A stretch of DNA of 64,000 nt from Dacryopinax spathularia (taxonomy: Eukaryota > Basidiomycota > Dacrymycetes > Dacrymycetales > Dacrymycetaceae), in NCBI GenBank assembly GCA_037974965.1, contig JBBPFI010000002.1:868001-932000 (forward strand), written 5' to 3'. Each line of letters starts with the position of its first letter. Position 1 is the stretch's first letter. The position numbers and the translations under genes are program-made. Below are positions 33,399 through 45,697 of this stretch, in pieces. The notes under the pieces were generated by a model. It saw only the letters and a program-made list of their open reading frames with translations, was not told where the DNA came from and made no database searches.

Positions 33399-34506
33399 CC
33401 CGTACCACTCACGTAGAGTCGGTGTGCGAACATGGAACTTAGGCATTAGCTTGGTACAGTAGCTCTGGTGTCGTGCGCAAGGACTTCCTACTCACACCAT
33501 ACGTTCCCGTGCTCGGAGAAAGGTCACCTTAACGGGGTATGTCGCTGCTATCCCTTCTTCCTATCAAAATAGACACCGAACGATACCATACATACTGCCA
33601 TATCCTTCCCCCATCAATCCAACCACATGTCCAAGTCCCAGTGGCACGACCAAGCCACCGGGACATGCAGAACCAGGAGCATTCTCCTCAAGTATCCCGT
33701 TACACAGCTGGACCGGGACGGCAAATACAGTATCCCAGCTTTCAAGTGGTTGGATCACCTCGTCCTGACTCCCCAGCAAAGCCGGAATTCGAATGGAACA
33801 ACTTGAAGGGCGGTACAGTGCAGTAGGAACCTCAACCCGGCTTACCCGGTCCTCCTGGCGCCATGTTGCCCCATTTCCCAAACGTTTCGTGCGGCCACTA
33901 GCAAGCAGGTCATTCTATCAGTCTTAACTCTCATGACGATCCCAGCACAGTGAGCTTGCATAAGTGTACAGCAGTAAAAGGGGAGATGGATCATATGCGT
34001 TCGACGGAACGGCAAGAACGGGCGGCAAACAATTATGGTCCGATCGTGGCTGCAGAACCAGAGCTGCAGAACCAAAGCGCCTTTTTTTTAGGATTTCAAT
34101 GGATCTCAGAGCTGTAAGCTGAGTAACCGTTACCGAATCAACAAATCGTCAGTCAAGCAAAGGAAAGTTCTAGGTAAGGAGTACATTAGTATCAAACCCT
34201 CTATCTACAAATCATCGATCTTGCGAAAAAACACAAAGGAACGAGAGAGAACAGGAAAAGGGAGAGAAATTCCGCATACATATATATGCGCCCTTTACCC
34301 CCGCTGAGCAATGACGGGAATGGGCTGTTGTAGTCATGACGTGGATGGGAGGGGAGGGGAGCGTGAGCGTGGATATGGAGGAATATGGATAGAGAGTGAT
34401 ACGGCGTCAGGCCGCCGCAACCGCAAGACGAGACACGACGAGAAGTGAAGGACCGAGGGAGGTCGAGCAGGTCGAAGGGTCACAAAAGGACGAGACGATC
34501 AGTAGA
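33399..34506. other. 1.1-kb convergent intergenic region
   Basis: Lies between the converging F-box gene 2 and the TLC gene. AT-richer parts near 34080-34300 probably include 3' processing signals. No gene is seen. Confidence 0.4.
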
Positions 34507-35927
34507 TCAGTAGACTTCCACCGGGCTCCTACTCATCTCATCCCCCTCCACACCCTCTACCTCATCCACTCCCACCTCCTCGGCAGCCCCACCCACCGCA
34601 GCGCCACCCGCATACCCCGTAACCCGCAAAACGACCCCCTTCCCCGCCTCCCTCACTTTCCTGACCGCCTCCCTCCTCCCCTCTCTCCCCAGTCTTCGGC
34701 GCACGTCCTCCCTACTGGGCAAATACAGGTTTGGCAAACTCAGGAGACTAGGCGCCCGGGCCAGGGCTTCAGAGGCGGCGGAGAGGGAGTTGGAGGGCGG
34801 GGTGATGGGGGGTGTGAGTTGGCCGTTGGCCGTTGGTGGTGCTGGGGAGGGCTTGGTGCTGGGATCGGCTGAGGGGGCGGAGGCGCCGACGGGGCGGAGG
34901 AAAGGCGATGAATGTGGTGTTAGACCTGGTGTTGGGAGTCCAACGGCCCGAGCGGCCGCAGGGGGGAAAGCGAGCAATTTCTCCGCTCCTGGTGTCTGCG
35001 TTCCCGTCAGCCCTGCAGCGGCAGGACGATGGACAGGCTCGTCGATCGGTGCCGTCTCCTTCTGCAACTCCTTGGCTGCTTCTTCCGCCGCCTTTGCGAG
35101 TGCTTCCTTTTCGCGCTTTTGCCGTTGTCGACGAAGGATGCCCTTGACGCATCCGTAGAACCAGATGACGTGCATTGGCAGCGCTAGGCTGAGGAAGATT
35201 ACCGGTCCCCACTGATGCATCACCCCTCCTCCTCCCAGTACTTCCCTCCTCACGCTCGGCAGCGCATACTGAACAATAAGCACCACGTGGAAGCACACCC
35301 TCAGCGCGAAAAAGCTGGACGCGAAGAGGTAGTCGTTGCGGAGGACGGGCTCGAGCGTGGCGAGCGCGAGGAGGTGGGTCGGGAGCTCCATTATTGCTGC
35401 TAGGGCGAAGATGTGTGACCAGTGTTTGGTGAGGACGTGCGAGAGGAGGAGGAAGTAGAGCGTGTGGTGTGTCCAGCCCATGAGGATGGAGACGTGTTCG
35501 ATGTAGAAGAGGGAGCCGGTGAGGAGGTCACTAATACCCACCACGTCTATATCAGTATATCTTCCCTTCTGTACGCAGAGAGCACAGATGCGGATGAAAG
35601 GAAGTGGGAGACTCACGAAATCAGATATCCCATAAACCCCGCACACACCCTCTCGCTCAACCACCTCCTCTCCTGTACCGCCGCCAGACTCCCCCCACTC
35701 CCCACCCAATCCAAAAAGAACGGCATGGCACAAACGGTCATGCATCCACTAGCAGCAGCAGTAGCGATCCATGATCTCTGTCTGCGGGAAGTGTAGCGCT
35801 GTGAGAGGAGGAGGAATATGAGCGGGGTTGAGGTGAAGGTGAGGAGGAACGTGAATGTTAGGTGCGGGGGTACTGGGGGCCAGAATCGGTCGAAGAGGGC
35901 GAGGAGCGGAGAGGTGGTGGTGGTCAT
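34507..35927 (-). CDS. TLC-domain multi-pass membrane protein
   Basis: Exons on the minus strand are 35927-35617 and 35530-34507, giving 444 aa; the intron is 86 bp. The N-terminal 250 residues hold about six to seven membrane segments. Motifs include LLTGSLFYIEHVSILMGWTH, the paired histidines HHTLYFLLLSHV and the acidic turn AAIMELPTHLLAL. This arrangement, with an HH pair followed by a M-E-L-x-T/S motif, is that of TRAM-LAG1-CLN8 (TLC) proteins such as TLCD4-type ER or plasma-membrane lipid-related proteins. The C-terminal 190 residues are a cytosolic, Ala/Pro/Ser-rich tail starting with a basic RRQRQKREKE stretch. It is probably lipid-linked; the exact reaction is unknown. The start is the ATG preceding the first TM. 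Confidence 0.7.
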
Positions 35928-36846
35928 CGTGGATGGTTGGGCGTATGCGCTCGGAGTGTGGGAGACTGCAAGGTCGTGTATAATACGAGAAGGGTCGTGA
36001 GGTGGTCGTAAGCTTGAGAGGAGCGTCGAGCGGGCTGTCGTGTGCACTCGCACTCGCGGGACACTATGAAGCGCCAGTACAGACAGGGGCAGCACAGGCA
36101 GGGGGTGATGGGGTGAGAGAGGAGTCAAGAGTCGAGCGAGGGGGTGGGGTGGGGTGAGTCGAATGCAATGTAGGGGGGTAAAAGCAGGGGCCGCGCAAGG
36201 CGCGGTAACCGGTGCAGATCGCGAATCGCGGAAGAGCGGGGTCGGTTCCGTACCACCAAGAACCACCAGCACCAGACGACGAATAGAGCGATCTTCTACG
36301 CCCTTTTCGCCCGGTCTAATGCGCTGGGGAATGATGGGACTGATGGGCGCGTAATGATCACCTCAATCGTACGTCCCCAGCTTATCCCTCTCCTCGGCGT
36401 CGGGGCAGAAAACGCGGAGGCGTATCGGATCACCGAGAACAGGACTACTACAGGCGTAACGGCCGACGGATAGGGGACACATAGGGACACGTTTCAATTC
36501 TAAACGTTTTGATCCCGGCTAGTAGGGGTCGGGAACGTTCGGGCGAGGGGAGGCGCTGATTGGCCCGGGCGGTGGGCGCTTACTGGGCGCTGCCACAGCT
36601 GCATTGGGGAATGTTAGGAGGAGGATGATGATGATCACGGGACTGGAGAATGGGCGTGATTGAACGTTACTACAGTATTGTCAACATCGTTCCTGGCGTA
36701 ATTTTTATGGAGAACAAGATCCCATCGTCTACATCCACACAGAGACTAATGTTATAACCGTCCTTCTCTCCCGAGCTCGTCCCAGCATACAAAATAACAT
36801 CATCCCTTCCGCGCTAGTGACCTTACCTTTGACGTGTTCAGCGGGT
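35928..36846. other. Intergenic, no gene seen
   Basis: Promoter of the TLC gene and 3' flank of multicopper oxidase 1. Short frames without motifs. Confidence 0.4.
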
Positions 36847-39104
36847 TTAAGCGTTATCGTTCAGCCCATTTGCACCTTGCTGAGCTTGACATTGCTGTAG
36901 TATCTCCGTTGGCATGCCATACCCTAGTGCGACCTGAGGCTGGGAAGCGACCTGCATCAGCAAGCCCGCAGCCATATGCCATGCAATATCTGTACCGAAA
37001 GGCTCAGTGCTCCGCGCAACCTTAAGAGCATAGAAGGGCACTGACGACAATGGAACGCCCACACCCCCGGATTATCCGTCACGAACCTCAACGCCGCCCA
37101 TCCATAATGCGGCACGACATGTGTATCCCTCCTCATCCCCCCATACGCACTCCCATTCAGCCTCTGTCCTTCATACAGCCCCTGCCCACTCCCAACCATC
37201 CAGGGCCTGTGCCCGTGTAGGTGGAACGGATGGTCGCCGTCGTCCGCGTTGGAGATTATTAGGTCGACTGTTTGGAGTGTGGGGGAGGTGAGGATGAGCT
37301 GGCCTTGCGGGGTCGAGGGGCCTTCAGTGAGGGAGGAGAGGAATGTGGGGGAGGAGAGGAGCGTCATGGTCGTTTGGCCTTCGAGGGGTGCCCAGGACTG
37401 CGAGGTGCGTCAGCTGTGCTGGAAACATAGCTCTCCCCACTGGGAGCTGGAAGCGAGCGCGAGAAGGCAGGCAGGGGATACGCACCGTCTCGTTCATAAA
37501 CGCATAATAGCTCGTATCGTCAACGACCGAAAAAGTGACCTCCACACCATAGCTCACATCCGGCTCCGGCACACCCCCCGCAACCGCCGGGGTCAAAGCA
37601 CCAAAGTCCGTCGTTGTCAGATCCTGCAGGCCTGCCACTCCAGGCCCCGGATCGGCGCTACTGCTGTTGAGCGGGGTGTACGAGGGGGAGGGGAGGGGGT
37701 AGGAGAGGATGGCGCGGTGGTCGTACGATGCGTCGTTTATGCTGTAGGTGAACATGTCCGTTAGGATCGTCCCGCGCATCCAGAAGCTGCCGTTGGCCGT
37801 TTGGTTCGTGTGGACCAGCACGTCGTATCTGCCCCCAACGCATCAGCCACGCGCACCCAGCGGAGAAATGCACAAAGAGGCGAAGAAGGCGAGATTGAAG
37901 ACGCACCGCTGCGCAACGGCAACCTGCACCCCCGCCACACTATAAGGCATCACATCCACCCCATCGGCACTAACGACCGTCAGAGGATGGCCATCAATCG
38001 AGAACCTCACGTTCGCCAGACTACCCGAATTGATCACTCTGAACCTGTACGTCTTATTCGCTTCCAGGGTATAGTTCGCGTACGTGCCGCCGCCGAGGTA
38101 TTGACCTTGCCCGTTTAAGGTGCCCGATTCGGGCGTGGGCTCGTCCCCGGCTGTGCCGTCCGGGCCGTTCGGGCCCATGTAGAGCGCGAGGACGGATTGG
38201 GATTGGGAGTGGTACCAGTCTTGCAGCATCTCCGGGGGATGTTAACACCTCACCAGGAAGGAGTGAGAGAGGAGATAAGTAAGGTGAACGTACGACGACG
38301 AAGTCAGCATCCCATTCCGGCGTGTAAGCCGGTGTTGGTGCCGCAGGTACTGCAAATTGTCAGCCACAGCAAGACTCCAGTGCATGCGTCCTTACCAGGC
38401 TTGCCATCCGCATCAAACGTCGCATTGCTCGGATTGACAACCAGCGCCCCGACCGCCCCATCCGTATACTGCGTCTGGTAATGCGAATGATACCATGTCG
38501 TGCCCGTCCACCCTCCCAACGTAAAATTATACACAAAACTCTGTCCAGGCGGGATGCCGCACTGCGAGATCCCGTGGGCCCCGTCGTAGAAGGGCGTCGA
38601 GTTCTGGTACAGCCCATGCCAGTGGATCGCCGTGCTCGAGTTGGAGAGGGCGTTGTGCACGGTGATGATCATCCGGTCTTGGGAGTTGGCGAGGAGGGTC
38701 GGCCCGGGGTAGGTGCCGTTAACGACTAGCATGGGGCGGCCGAACCCGTCTGGTGAGCCGTACCCTTCGGAGACGACGAGCGTGTAGTATCGCGTTTGAG
38801 GTGGATCGGAGCGGATGTCAGGGAGGAGGAAGTTGTCCATCGTAGGGAGGGTGATGTTGGGCAGACTCGTGCTGGTCGTACCGTTGCCCATCGACGACGA
38901 TCCAGAGCTTGAAGAGGTGCCATTGTTGCGGTTCTTTAGCCCCAGCCCAAGTCCCAGTCCAAGCCCAAGACCGAGTACGACAGCAGCCACTGCGGCACCA
39001 CCAAGGATGTACCAGAGTCGTCTGGACGGCGCAGCAGCAGCAGCTCCCTTCTCAGCTTGTACAGAGTTGGCCGGCGAGGCACGCTCGACGTTGGTGTCCG
39101 CCAT
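36847..39104 (-). CDS. Membrane-anchored multicopper oxidase (copy 1)
   Basis: Six exons on the minus strand: 39104-38396, 38349-38294, 38229-37907, 37828-37486, 37397-37046 and 36989-36847, giving 641 aa. An N-terminal cytosolic tail is followed by one membrane segment (about 31-56) ending in alternating Gly-Leu, then a Ser/Asn linker and three cupredoxin domains: a type II anchored, outward-facing enzyme. All copper ligand motifs are intact: HWHG, HSH in TWYHSHYQ, HPFHLHGH and HCHIAWHMAAGLL, with Leu as the axial residue of the type 1 copper. It oxidises phenols, pigments or metal ions and reduces O2 to water; the true substrate is unknown. All five introns lie in the second half of the coding region. 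Its downstream neighbour in transcription order, copy 2, has none of these. Confidence 0.87.
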
Positions 39105-39751
39105 GGTTGCACTCCACGCTCAGGGGCAGAACAAGCAAATGATGCAGAGCCAGAAAGCACAGAGCAGCGCAAATCTACAGCAAACGACCTGGCCGTCTAT
39201 ATCCTCCCTCCCTGAGGGAATTATCTCCCACCGAAGGAGCCTGCAAGGCACAGCCAACAACCCACACCACGCGAGCCCGAGCCTGCCGAGCCTAGTCCCA
39301 CAGCGAAGAGCAACTTGAGAGCTGACGTCGAGGGTAAGTGAGCCGCCTTACGCTTGCCAGCAAAGGGCAGGGGGGTCGAACGTGCCCACGAGCCATATGC
39401 AAGCACGCATATCAGAGGAAGACGAGTCAACAGCTGCCGAGGAACTCTAGTCAAGACCGCGGCGTCCAGGAATAAACGCCAGAAGACGCGGGAAGGCAGC
39501 CCTGAGAGAAAAAGCTTGGAGCGCCGATAAGATAGATCATCATCTCCGACGCCGCGTCTGGGCATCGGCACCGGCTGCTTCGGCAAACAGCCAGCAAGAG
39601 GGGGGACGAATGAGACAGCTGGCATTACTCGCATATTCTTGGACAGCCTACGTCTAAAACCGAGTGATACAGAAACACGACACAAAGAAAAGGAGACTTC
39701 ACCTTTACACCATCTCTCCCCGCTCTCTCTCTCTTTCATCCTGGCCTCCAC
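39105..39751. other. Intergenic between the multicopper oxidases
   Basis: Promoter of copy 1 and 3' flank of copy 2. A GATATAG near 39200 and several GATA cores (39530-39545) are present. No gene is seen. Confidence 0.4.
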
Positions 39752-41951
39752 CTAGTTCCCCAACCGCACTTTCAACCCCTTCCCCGCCCCAATCGATCGC
39801 CTGCGCGCCTCGCTCCCCTTGTCCATCCCGCACTGCGCCCTCAACTGGTCCGGCACTCCATACCCCGCCGCTACCTGAGGCCGGTTATTGATCGTCATCA
39901 ACAGTCCCGAGCTCATATGCCACGCAATATGACAATGGAACGCCCACATGCCCGGGTTATCGCTTACAAACCTCATCGCGAACCAGCTATACGCCGGTAT
40001 AAGGTGCGTGTCCCTCCTCATCGGGTTGGTGGAGTTCAAAGGTTGGCCCGTGTACCGCCCCTGCCCGGAGCCGAGGACCCAGGGCCGGTGGCCGTGCATG
40101 TGGAACGGGTGGTCTCCCTCGTCGAGGTTGTCAATGAGGAGATCGACGACGGCGATGTCGTTATGCGTTAGCAGGAGCTGCGAGTCGGCGTATACGGAGG
40201 GTCCGTCAGCGGTGAAAGACTGGACGAATGCGGGCGTTTGGAGCAGGGACATGCTGCATTCCCCCGAGAGGGGGGACCAGGAGGTCTGGTTGAGGAAGGC
40301 GAGGTACTCGTCGTCCTGCGTTTCTTGGAAGGAGATTGTGACGGGGTACTGGTGTGTCGGAGGGGGCGCGTCGATCGGTTGTGCGGGGACGAGCGTGCTG
40401 GTGTCCAGGTCGCTTATGTTCGCTCCGGGACCGGGGTCAGCGGAGGAGGGGTCGAGCGCGGTGGTGTTGGGGAAGGGGACGGGGTAGGAAAGGACCCCGC
40501 GCTGATCGAGGTTCTGGTCTGGGATCGAGTATGCGAACATGTCGTCCAGGATCGTCCCTCTCACCCACCACTGGCCGCCCGTGGTGAGGTTCGTACGGAC
40601 GAGGACGTCATACCGCTGCGCCACGGCGATCTCGACACCTGCCACCCACTGGGGGACGACGTCCACTCCATCAGCGGAGACGAGGAGGAGAGGATGGTCG
40701 TCGATGCTGAACCGGAGGTTGGCGAGCGACCCGGAGTTGATCAAACGGAAGCGGTACGTCGTATTCGCTTCCAGGGTGAAATTGAAGTATGGGCCTGTGC
40801 CGTCAAACTGGCCGTACCCGTTCAACGTCCCCGACTCGGGGGTGGGCTCGTCACCCTGGGTACCGTCGATCCCATTCGGACCCAAGAAAAGCGCAAGTAC
40901 GATCGGAGAGGGAGTGTGGTACCAATCTTGCATGATGACCACTACGTCCCGGTCGTACGCCGGCACACTGGGGTTCACGGGTGGCGCTGAGACTGTCAGC
41001 CCGTCGGCGTTTGTGGACGAGTTGGATGGGTTGACGATGAGAGCACCGACGACGCCGTCCGTGTATTGCGTGCTGTAGTGCGCGTGATACCATGTGCTGC
41101 CGGAGAACTCGCCGAAGGTGAAGTTGTACGTGAAGGACTGGTTGGCAGGGATGCCGCACTGGGAAATGCCGTTCGTGCCGTCGTAGAAGGGCGTCGCTGG
41201 CGGGGAAATGTCAGCACGCGAACGGAGTGAGCGGGCAGCGAAAGCAGGCGGCGACTCTATAGCGCCAGGGGGCAAGCGAGAGCCGGGAAAGTATGTGCTC
41301 GCCACTGAAGGATGAAGGGTGAACGGGGACTCACAGTTCTGGAACAGCCCATGCCAATGAATACTCGTCGAGTTATCCGTCAAGCCATTAATGACGTTTA
41401 TGACCATCCGATCATTCTGGTTCGCGATCAATGTCGGCCCCGGGTAGGTGCCTACGGCACAAATATCAGCATCAGCACCGCATCTGGCAGCACTATCCCA
41501 CTCCCGTGGGGAAGACCGTGGAAAGGGGAAGTGGAGAGGGCTGGGGGGAGAGGGACGGACCGTTTATGACCAGCATAGGTCTCTCGACCCCATCTGGCGC
41601 ACCCGACATCTCCTGCACGATCAGGGTATATTCCCTCACTTGGGGCGGGTCATTCCTTATATCCCGCAACAAGAAGTTGTCCAACCCCGGATTAGTGACG
41701 TTCTTGCCCGGGTTCTGGCTAGGCGGCAAGTTCCCATCGCCACCCGTGTTGCCCGTACTGGACGAGGAGGCGGAGGAGGAGGATGAAGAGGAAGAGGAAT
41801 GATGTTTGAGCCCCAGGCCCAAGCCGAGGCCGAGCGCGAGAGCTAGGATGACGAGTGCCGCGAGGGCGAGGAGGACATTGCGCAGGAGAGGGGACCGGCG
41901 GGCTGGTTTGAGGGGTTCGCCGGCTGTACCGGGTGAGGAAGGGGATGACAT
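39752..41951 (-). CDS. Membrane-anchored multicopper oxidase (copy 2)
   Basis: Three exons on the minus strand: 41951-41561, 41451-41335 and 41196-39752, giving 650 aa. A single N-terminal membrane segment (about 25-48, LALALGLGLGLGL) and a polyserine linker precede three cupredoxin domains. Copper ligands are complete: HWHG, HAH in TWYHAHYS, HPFHMHGH and HCHIAWHMSSGLL. It is orthologous in layout to copy 1 and likewise a type II anchored laccase-like enzyme; the anchor at the N-terminus argues against a Fet3-type ferroxidase, which is anchored at the C-terminus. Its two introns (109 and 138 bp) both lie in the first quarter of the coding region, at sites where copy 1 is uninterrupted. The last exon of 1,445 bp is intronless. 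Confidence 0.87.
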
Positions 41952-43179
41952 CGTCGTTTTCTTGTTGCTTGACGCTCTCGGTTCTGAGAGCGAGGAAAGG
42001 GGGGTCGATGGTGATGCCCGGAGCTCGACTGATGACCAGAAGCAAGGGGAAGAAGCGAGAAGCGAGATGGAAGGAAGGGGGAGGAGAGTTATCAGATACA
42101 GATAACGCTCAACCACAGCGGGTATAAACGCCTCACCGCTCACGTTTCCCAGGACCCTCAGCTCAAAGATCGCAAAGCACGAGGAGCAGCGGACGACCCG
42201 GCGTGTGTCTTTCACTCGGTGGATGAGTGACTTCTGCAGCAGGCGGAATTCATTATAACCCCCCCTCCCACGCACGTCCCTTGAACCGGGCCTGACTTGC
42301 GAAGCGCACAACCCTCTACAAAACATGTACATTCAGTTCCCTTTCCGAGGTCGAATAACAATTGGCACGTACTCACTGGCTCACTAATCTCCCTCACTCC
42401 TCACGGACACCGTCTCAGGCCACTCCCGCTCGCCCGTTTCTCCCGTTCTTGAGGCACTGAGTACGTGGTGCCAAGTCCGAAAAAGTCCAAAATTAAAGAA
42501 TATGGATAGACCGGATCTGAATTGAGTAGTCGCGAGTGCCGAGTCCGCCGATCTCTCGCCTCGCTGCCGTCGCACGAGCTCTTCACAGAGCGGGAGATGT
42601 GTGTTTGTGGGAAGGAAGGAAGGTGATCGGCAAGACGGAGATTCGGGAAAGAACGTGCGCCTTCCTCTTTCGGCTTCTTCCCCTCCCTATTCATTCATTC
42701 ACTCTTCGGCGCATAGTCCGCTCCAGAGCTCAGGAACACACCATGTGGGCCGACAGGGCGGATAGGGATCCGCCTAGTTTTTCGGATCTGCAAGTGAAGG
42801 GGAAGCCGTATGGTGGGATACATGTGGTGGATTCGTGAATGACGCCAAAAACGGAGGATGAGGATGGCGGGGGTGGGAAGGAGGGGACGAACGTGCGTCG
42901 GGAGATCGGAACGTTGTGAGACCCGGCAAGGGTGGCGTTGTTAGACCCTTCTACAATAATGGGTCTGCGGTGGTCTGGCCGAACGTCGGCGTTACAATGG
43001 GCGGAGCGTAGGGCCGACGCTCGGTGTTTAGCTGGGAAGGAGGTTAGAGCCGACGAAGGTGTTCGTCGCCACTCCGCCACCGCACGCGCTCTCAGCGCGT
43101 CAACCTCTCCTCGTCGTTGTCTGCGCCGTCCGCCTCACTCTCTGCTGTCTAGTCTTGGTTGTACTCAGCTGCAGCGAAG
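41952..43179. other. Divergent promoter region (MCO copy 2 / NDC1)
   Basis: A 1.2-kb region between divergently read genes. It holds a GATA pair near the oxidase gene and a 19-bp box (42884-42902) also found at 53051-53069. A 31-codon frame starting at 42742 has no support as a gene. Confidence 0.45.
42089..42105 (-). promoter_or_regulatory. Inverted GATA pair upstream of multicopper oxidase 2
   Basis: TTATC, seven bases, then GATAA. The overlapping ATCAGATAC (42091-42099) matches eight of nine positions of the ATCWGATAA element bound by fungal iron-repressor GATA factors (SRE/Urbs1 type). It lies about 140-155 bp upstream of the ATG at 41951. Confidence 0.35.
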
Positions 43180-45697
43180 ATGAGCGTCTCACCAGCAGCA
43201 TCGTACGATGCATACTGCAAAGTCCGTCCTCCCTCCTTTCCCCAAACCTCCCCCCTACATCCTACTTACCACAACGGCGTACAGACAATCCTAACAAAAA
43301 AGACAATTCGGATGCATGTCCTCCTCTCCCTCTTCTCCCTTCTCCTCTCCATCTCCATCACCACCACGCTCAGCCTACTCCGGCTGCGGTTCTCAGCGTG
43401 GGCGGTCTGGAGCCCCTGGGTCTGGATATACGGCCTGGGTCTGTACGCAGGAGTTGTGGCGCCTCTATTGGTGTGCAGGAAGTTTCTTCTCACCAGTACG
43501 TCACTCTTCTTCATGTATGCAGGGGAAGATGGGGCTCATGCAGGGGACAGCGAGCAGACGTACGCCCCGCAATCTGAGAGAGATCTTAGCGTCCCCTTCG
43601 AACAGGGTCGAATTGGGGACGTATATCGCAACATCGCTCGTATTCGCATTCCTCTTCCTCCGGCTCATGAGGCTGCCGAAGCTCGGGAATGATCTGGATG
43701 GAAAGTTCCTGCTTTATTCGTACGTCTCTTTCTCCTTCTTTGGGGATGTGAGGAGGGAATGCTGATATGGAGTGTAGAAAACAAACGGGCGCGGCGGTCG
43801 TCAATGAGCGCCCGGTGTTGCTTGTCTTTGTGGTGGGCGTGTCGGCGGCTGTGTATGGGGTTATGCAGGCTGTTTTGGGGAGGAGCGCTGTCTCTTGGCC
43901 CTCTACAGAGGCGGTACGTCGCCTTCTCTCCCTCGCATCATGGCGAGCATCACAAGGCGCATATATTAAGTAGTGCACTAACGCACCTCTAGCAATCCCT
44001 CTCCGTACCAACAACGATCACCCGCCACCTGACCAAAAACCTCCCCGCTGCCCTCCGGACCTCCCTCGCCAGCACGACCCTCACCCTCGTCCTCTACCGT
44101 CTCGCTCTGCGCAGCCTAACATCCTCCTTCCTCCTCCTTCTCTTCCCTCTCCCTCTCCTCGCCCGCAGCACAGACTACGCACAGCGCCACACCCTCCTCT
44201 CGCCCTCTTTCCTTCTCAAGCTCCATTTTGCCCCTCTTGCCCTTGTGCTGGCATATGAAGTAGCAGGAGCGATGTTCACGACCTACACTTCCCGTCCTAT
44301 CCGTCCTCCTCGCGCGCCGCTCCCGACCAACAAGCTCCTCTTCTCCGGGTTGAGGTCAAGAAACGAGTACTTCCGCCAGCTGGCATGGCTCGAGCTCTCG
44401 ATATTGGCACGGACGAGCGAAGCGATGAAGAAATCGATATTCGAAGATCTCAGCCCGGAATACGCACTTGCTTTGACCCCAGGGACTGTGGGTGCTGGAG
44501 GAACAGTAGGGGGAGTGGGAGGATCGGGAGCTGGGGGGAGCAGGTTGCTGGGAACGAAGAGTGGGCTTTGGGGCGCTTTGGCTAGGGAAGGGCTATTATT
44601 GTTGGGGGAAGACTACGTCACCCTCCTCCGGCGTGGCGCTCCAACCCTCGTACCAGGTCCGTCTCCCCCATCTCGCAGCTACATGCACACAGCTAACCCA
44701 ACCTCACTCCGGCAGCCCCGGCCCAGCCTGCACCCGCTAGGCCCACGGAGCCGTTGAACGTCAAACCTCTCCCTGCCTCATCGGCCCTCCAACCACTTCC
44801 ACCGCCGAACGCCGCTGAGCAGCTGTTCAAATCCGTCTCCTCACTTCCTCTCCCTCTTCCCATTCCTGCTCTTTCCTCGCTCCCACTTCCACTGCCTGCC
44901 CCGCTCGCCTCTGCTCCCGCACCGAGTACTCTCATCACGCAGGCGGCACAAGAGGTAGTGAAGAAGACCCAAGAAGTCGAGAGTGTCAGGAAAGTGGAAC
45001 AGCAGTTCCTAGAAGCTCGAAGGGAGGTGACGGGGTTGTTGGAGGGCGTTAGGAGCTTGCTTGGGGTTGGAGCTGCCCCTGCGGCTGGAGAGCCTGGAGG
45101 GGCAGGGAGGTTGAGGGGGGTGGAGGAGGTGTTGCCGAGACGGGAGATGGATATGTGGATTATTGACTGTACGTCCCCTTCATTTCTTCTATACCTCCAC
45201 GTAGGCTTCGCTGCCCTCCTTAATCCATATCAAAGCTGGCTGTACATGCTGATACTAACCCCCGCTATGCAGCCCTAACACACCTAATCGCCTCTTCCCC
45301 CACACTCGACAAATACGGCCTCTCACCACGCACCGCTCCCCAACTCCTGGAAGCGCTCACCTCATTCGAATCCGCCCTCCAGTCTCTCCTCCAGGAGCTG
45401 CACTCCCGCGCCTCACTCTCCGCCTCCCGCGCCCACGAACAAGCCCAACAACCCCTGACCGTCCTCTCCGCTCCCGAATGGGCCGCCCGCCGCCTCTGGG
45501 CCTGGTTAGGCTGGAAAGGCGTAGGGAGGGATAAAGAGCAAGAGGATGTAGGAAGGGTCGTGGAGGTGCTTACGTGTACTGGGGAGGGGGTGAGGAGGGT
45601 GCTAAGGACTTATGGGGAGGAGCTGGGCGCGTTTAGGTTCCCGAAGCGGGTGGCGGGGAGGTTGAGGGTTCATCTACCTGGGGCGGGGCTGGCGTGA
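43180..45697 (+). CDS. NDC1: Nucleoporin Ndc1
   Basis: Seven exons: 43180-43221, 43285-43495, 43551-43719, 43778-43913, 43993-44656, 44716-45168 and 45273-45697, giving 699 aa. The N-terminal 270 residues contain about six membrane segments (from MHVLLSLFSLLLSISI to LHFAPLALVLAYEVAG). A soluble C-terminal half follows with RNEYFRQLAWLELSILART, SIFEDLS, a Pro-rich linker, a coiled stretch and LTHLIASSPTLDKYGL. This architecture and the LAWLEL/IFEDL segment fit the Ndc1/Nup transmembrane nucleoporin, which anchors nuclear pore complexes and, in fungi, the spindle pole body. Splicing of intron 2 (43496-43550) uses the third of three close AG sites, because only it keeps the frame. It is divergent from multicopper oxidase 2. 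Confidence 0.8.

Noticed and set aside
42742-42837. 31-codon plus-strand frame before NDC1
   Set aside because: Too short to support and not in frame with NDC1; could at most be an upstream frame in a leader.
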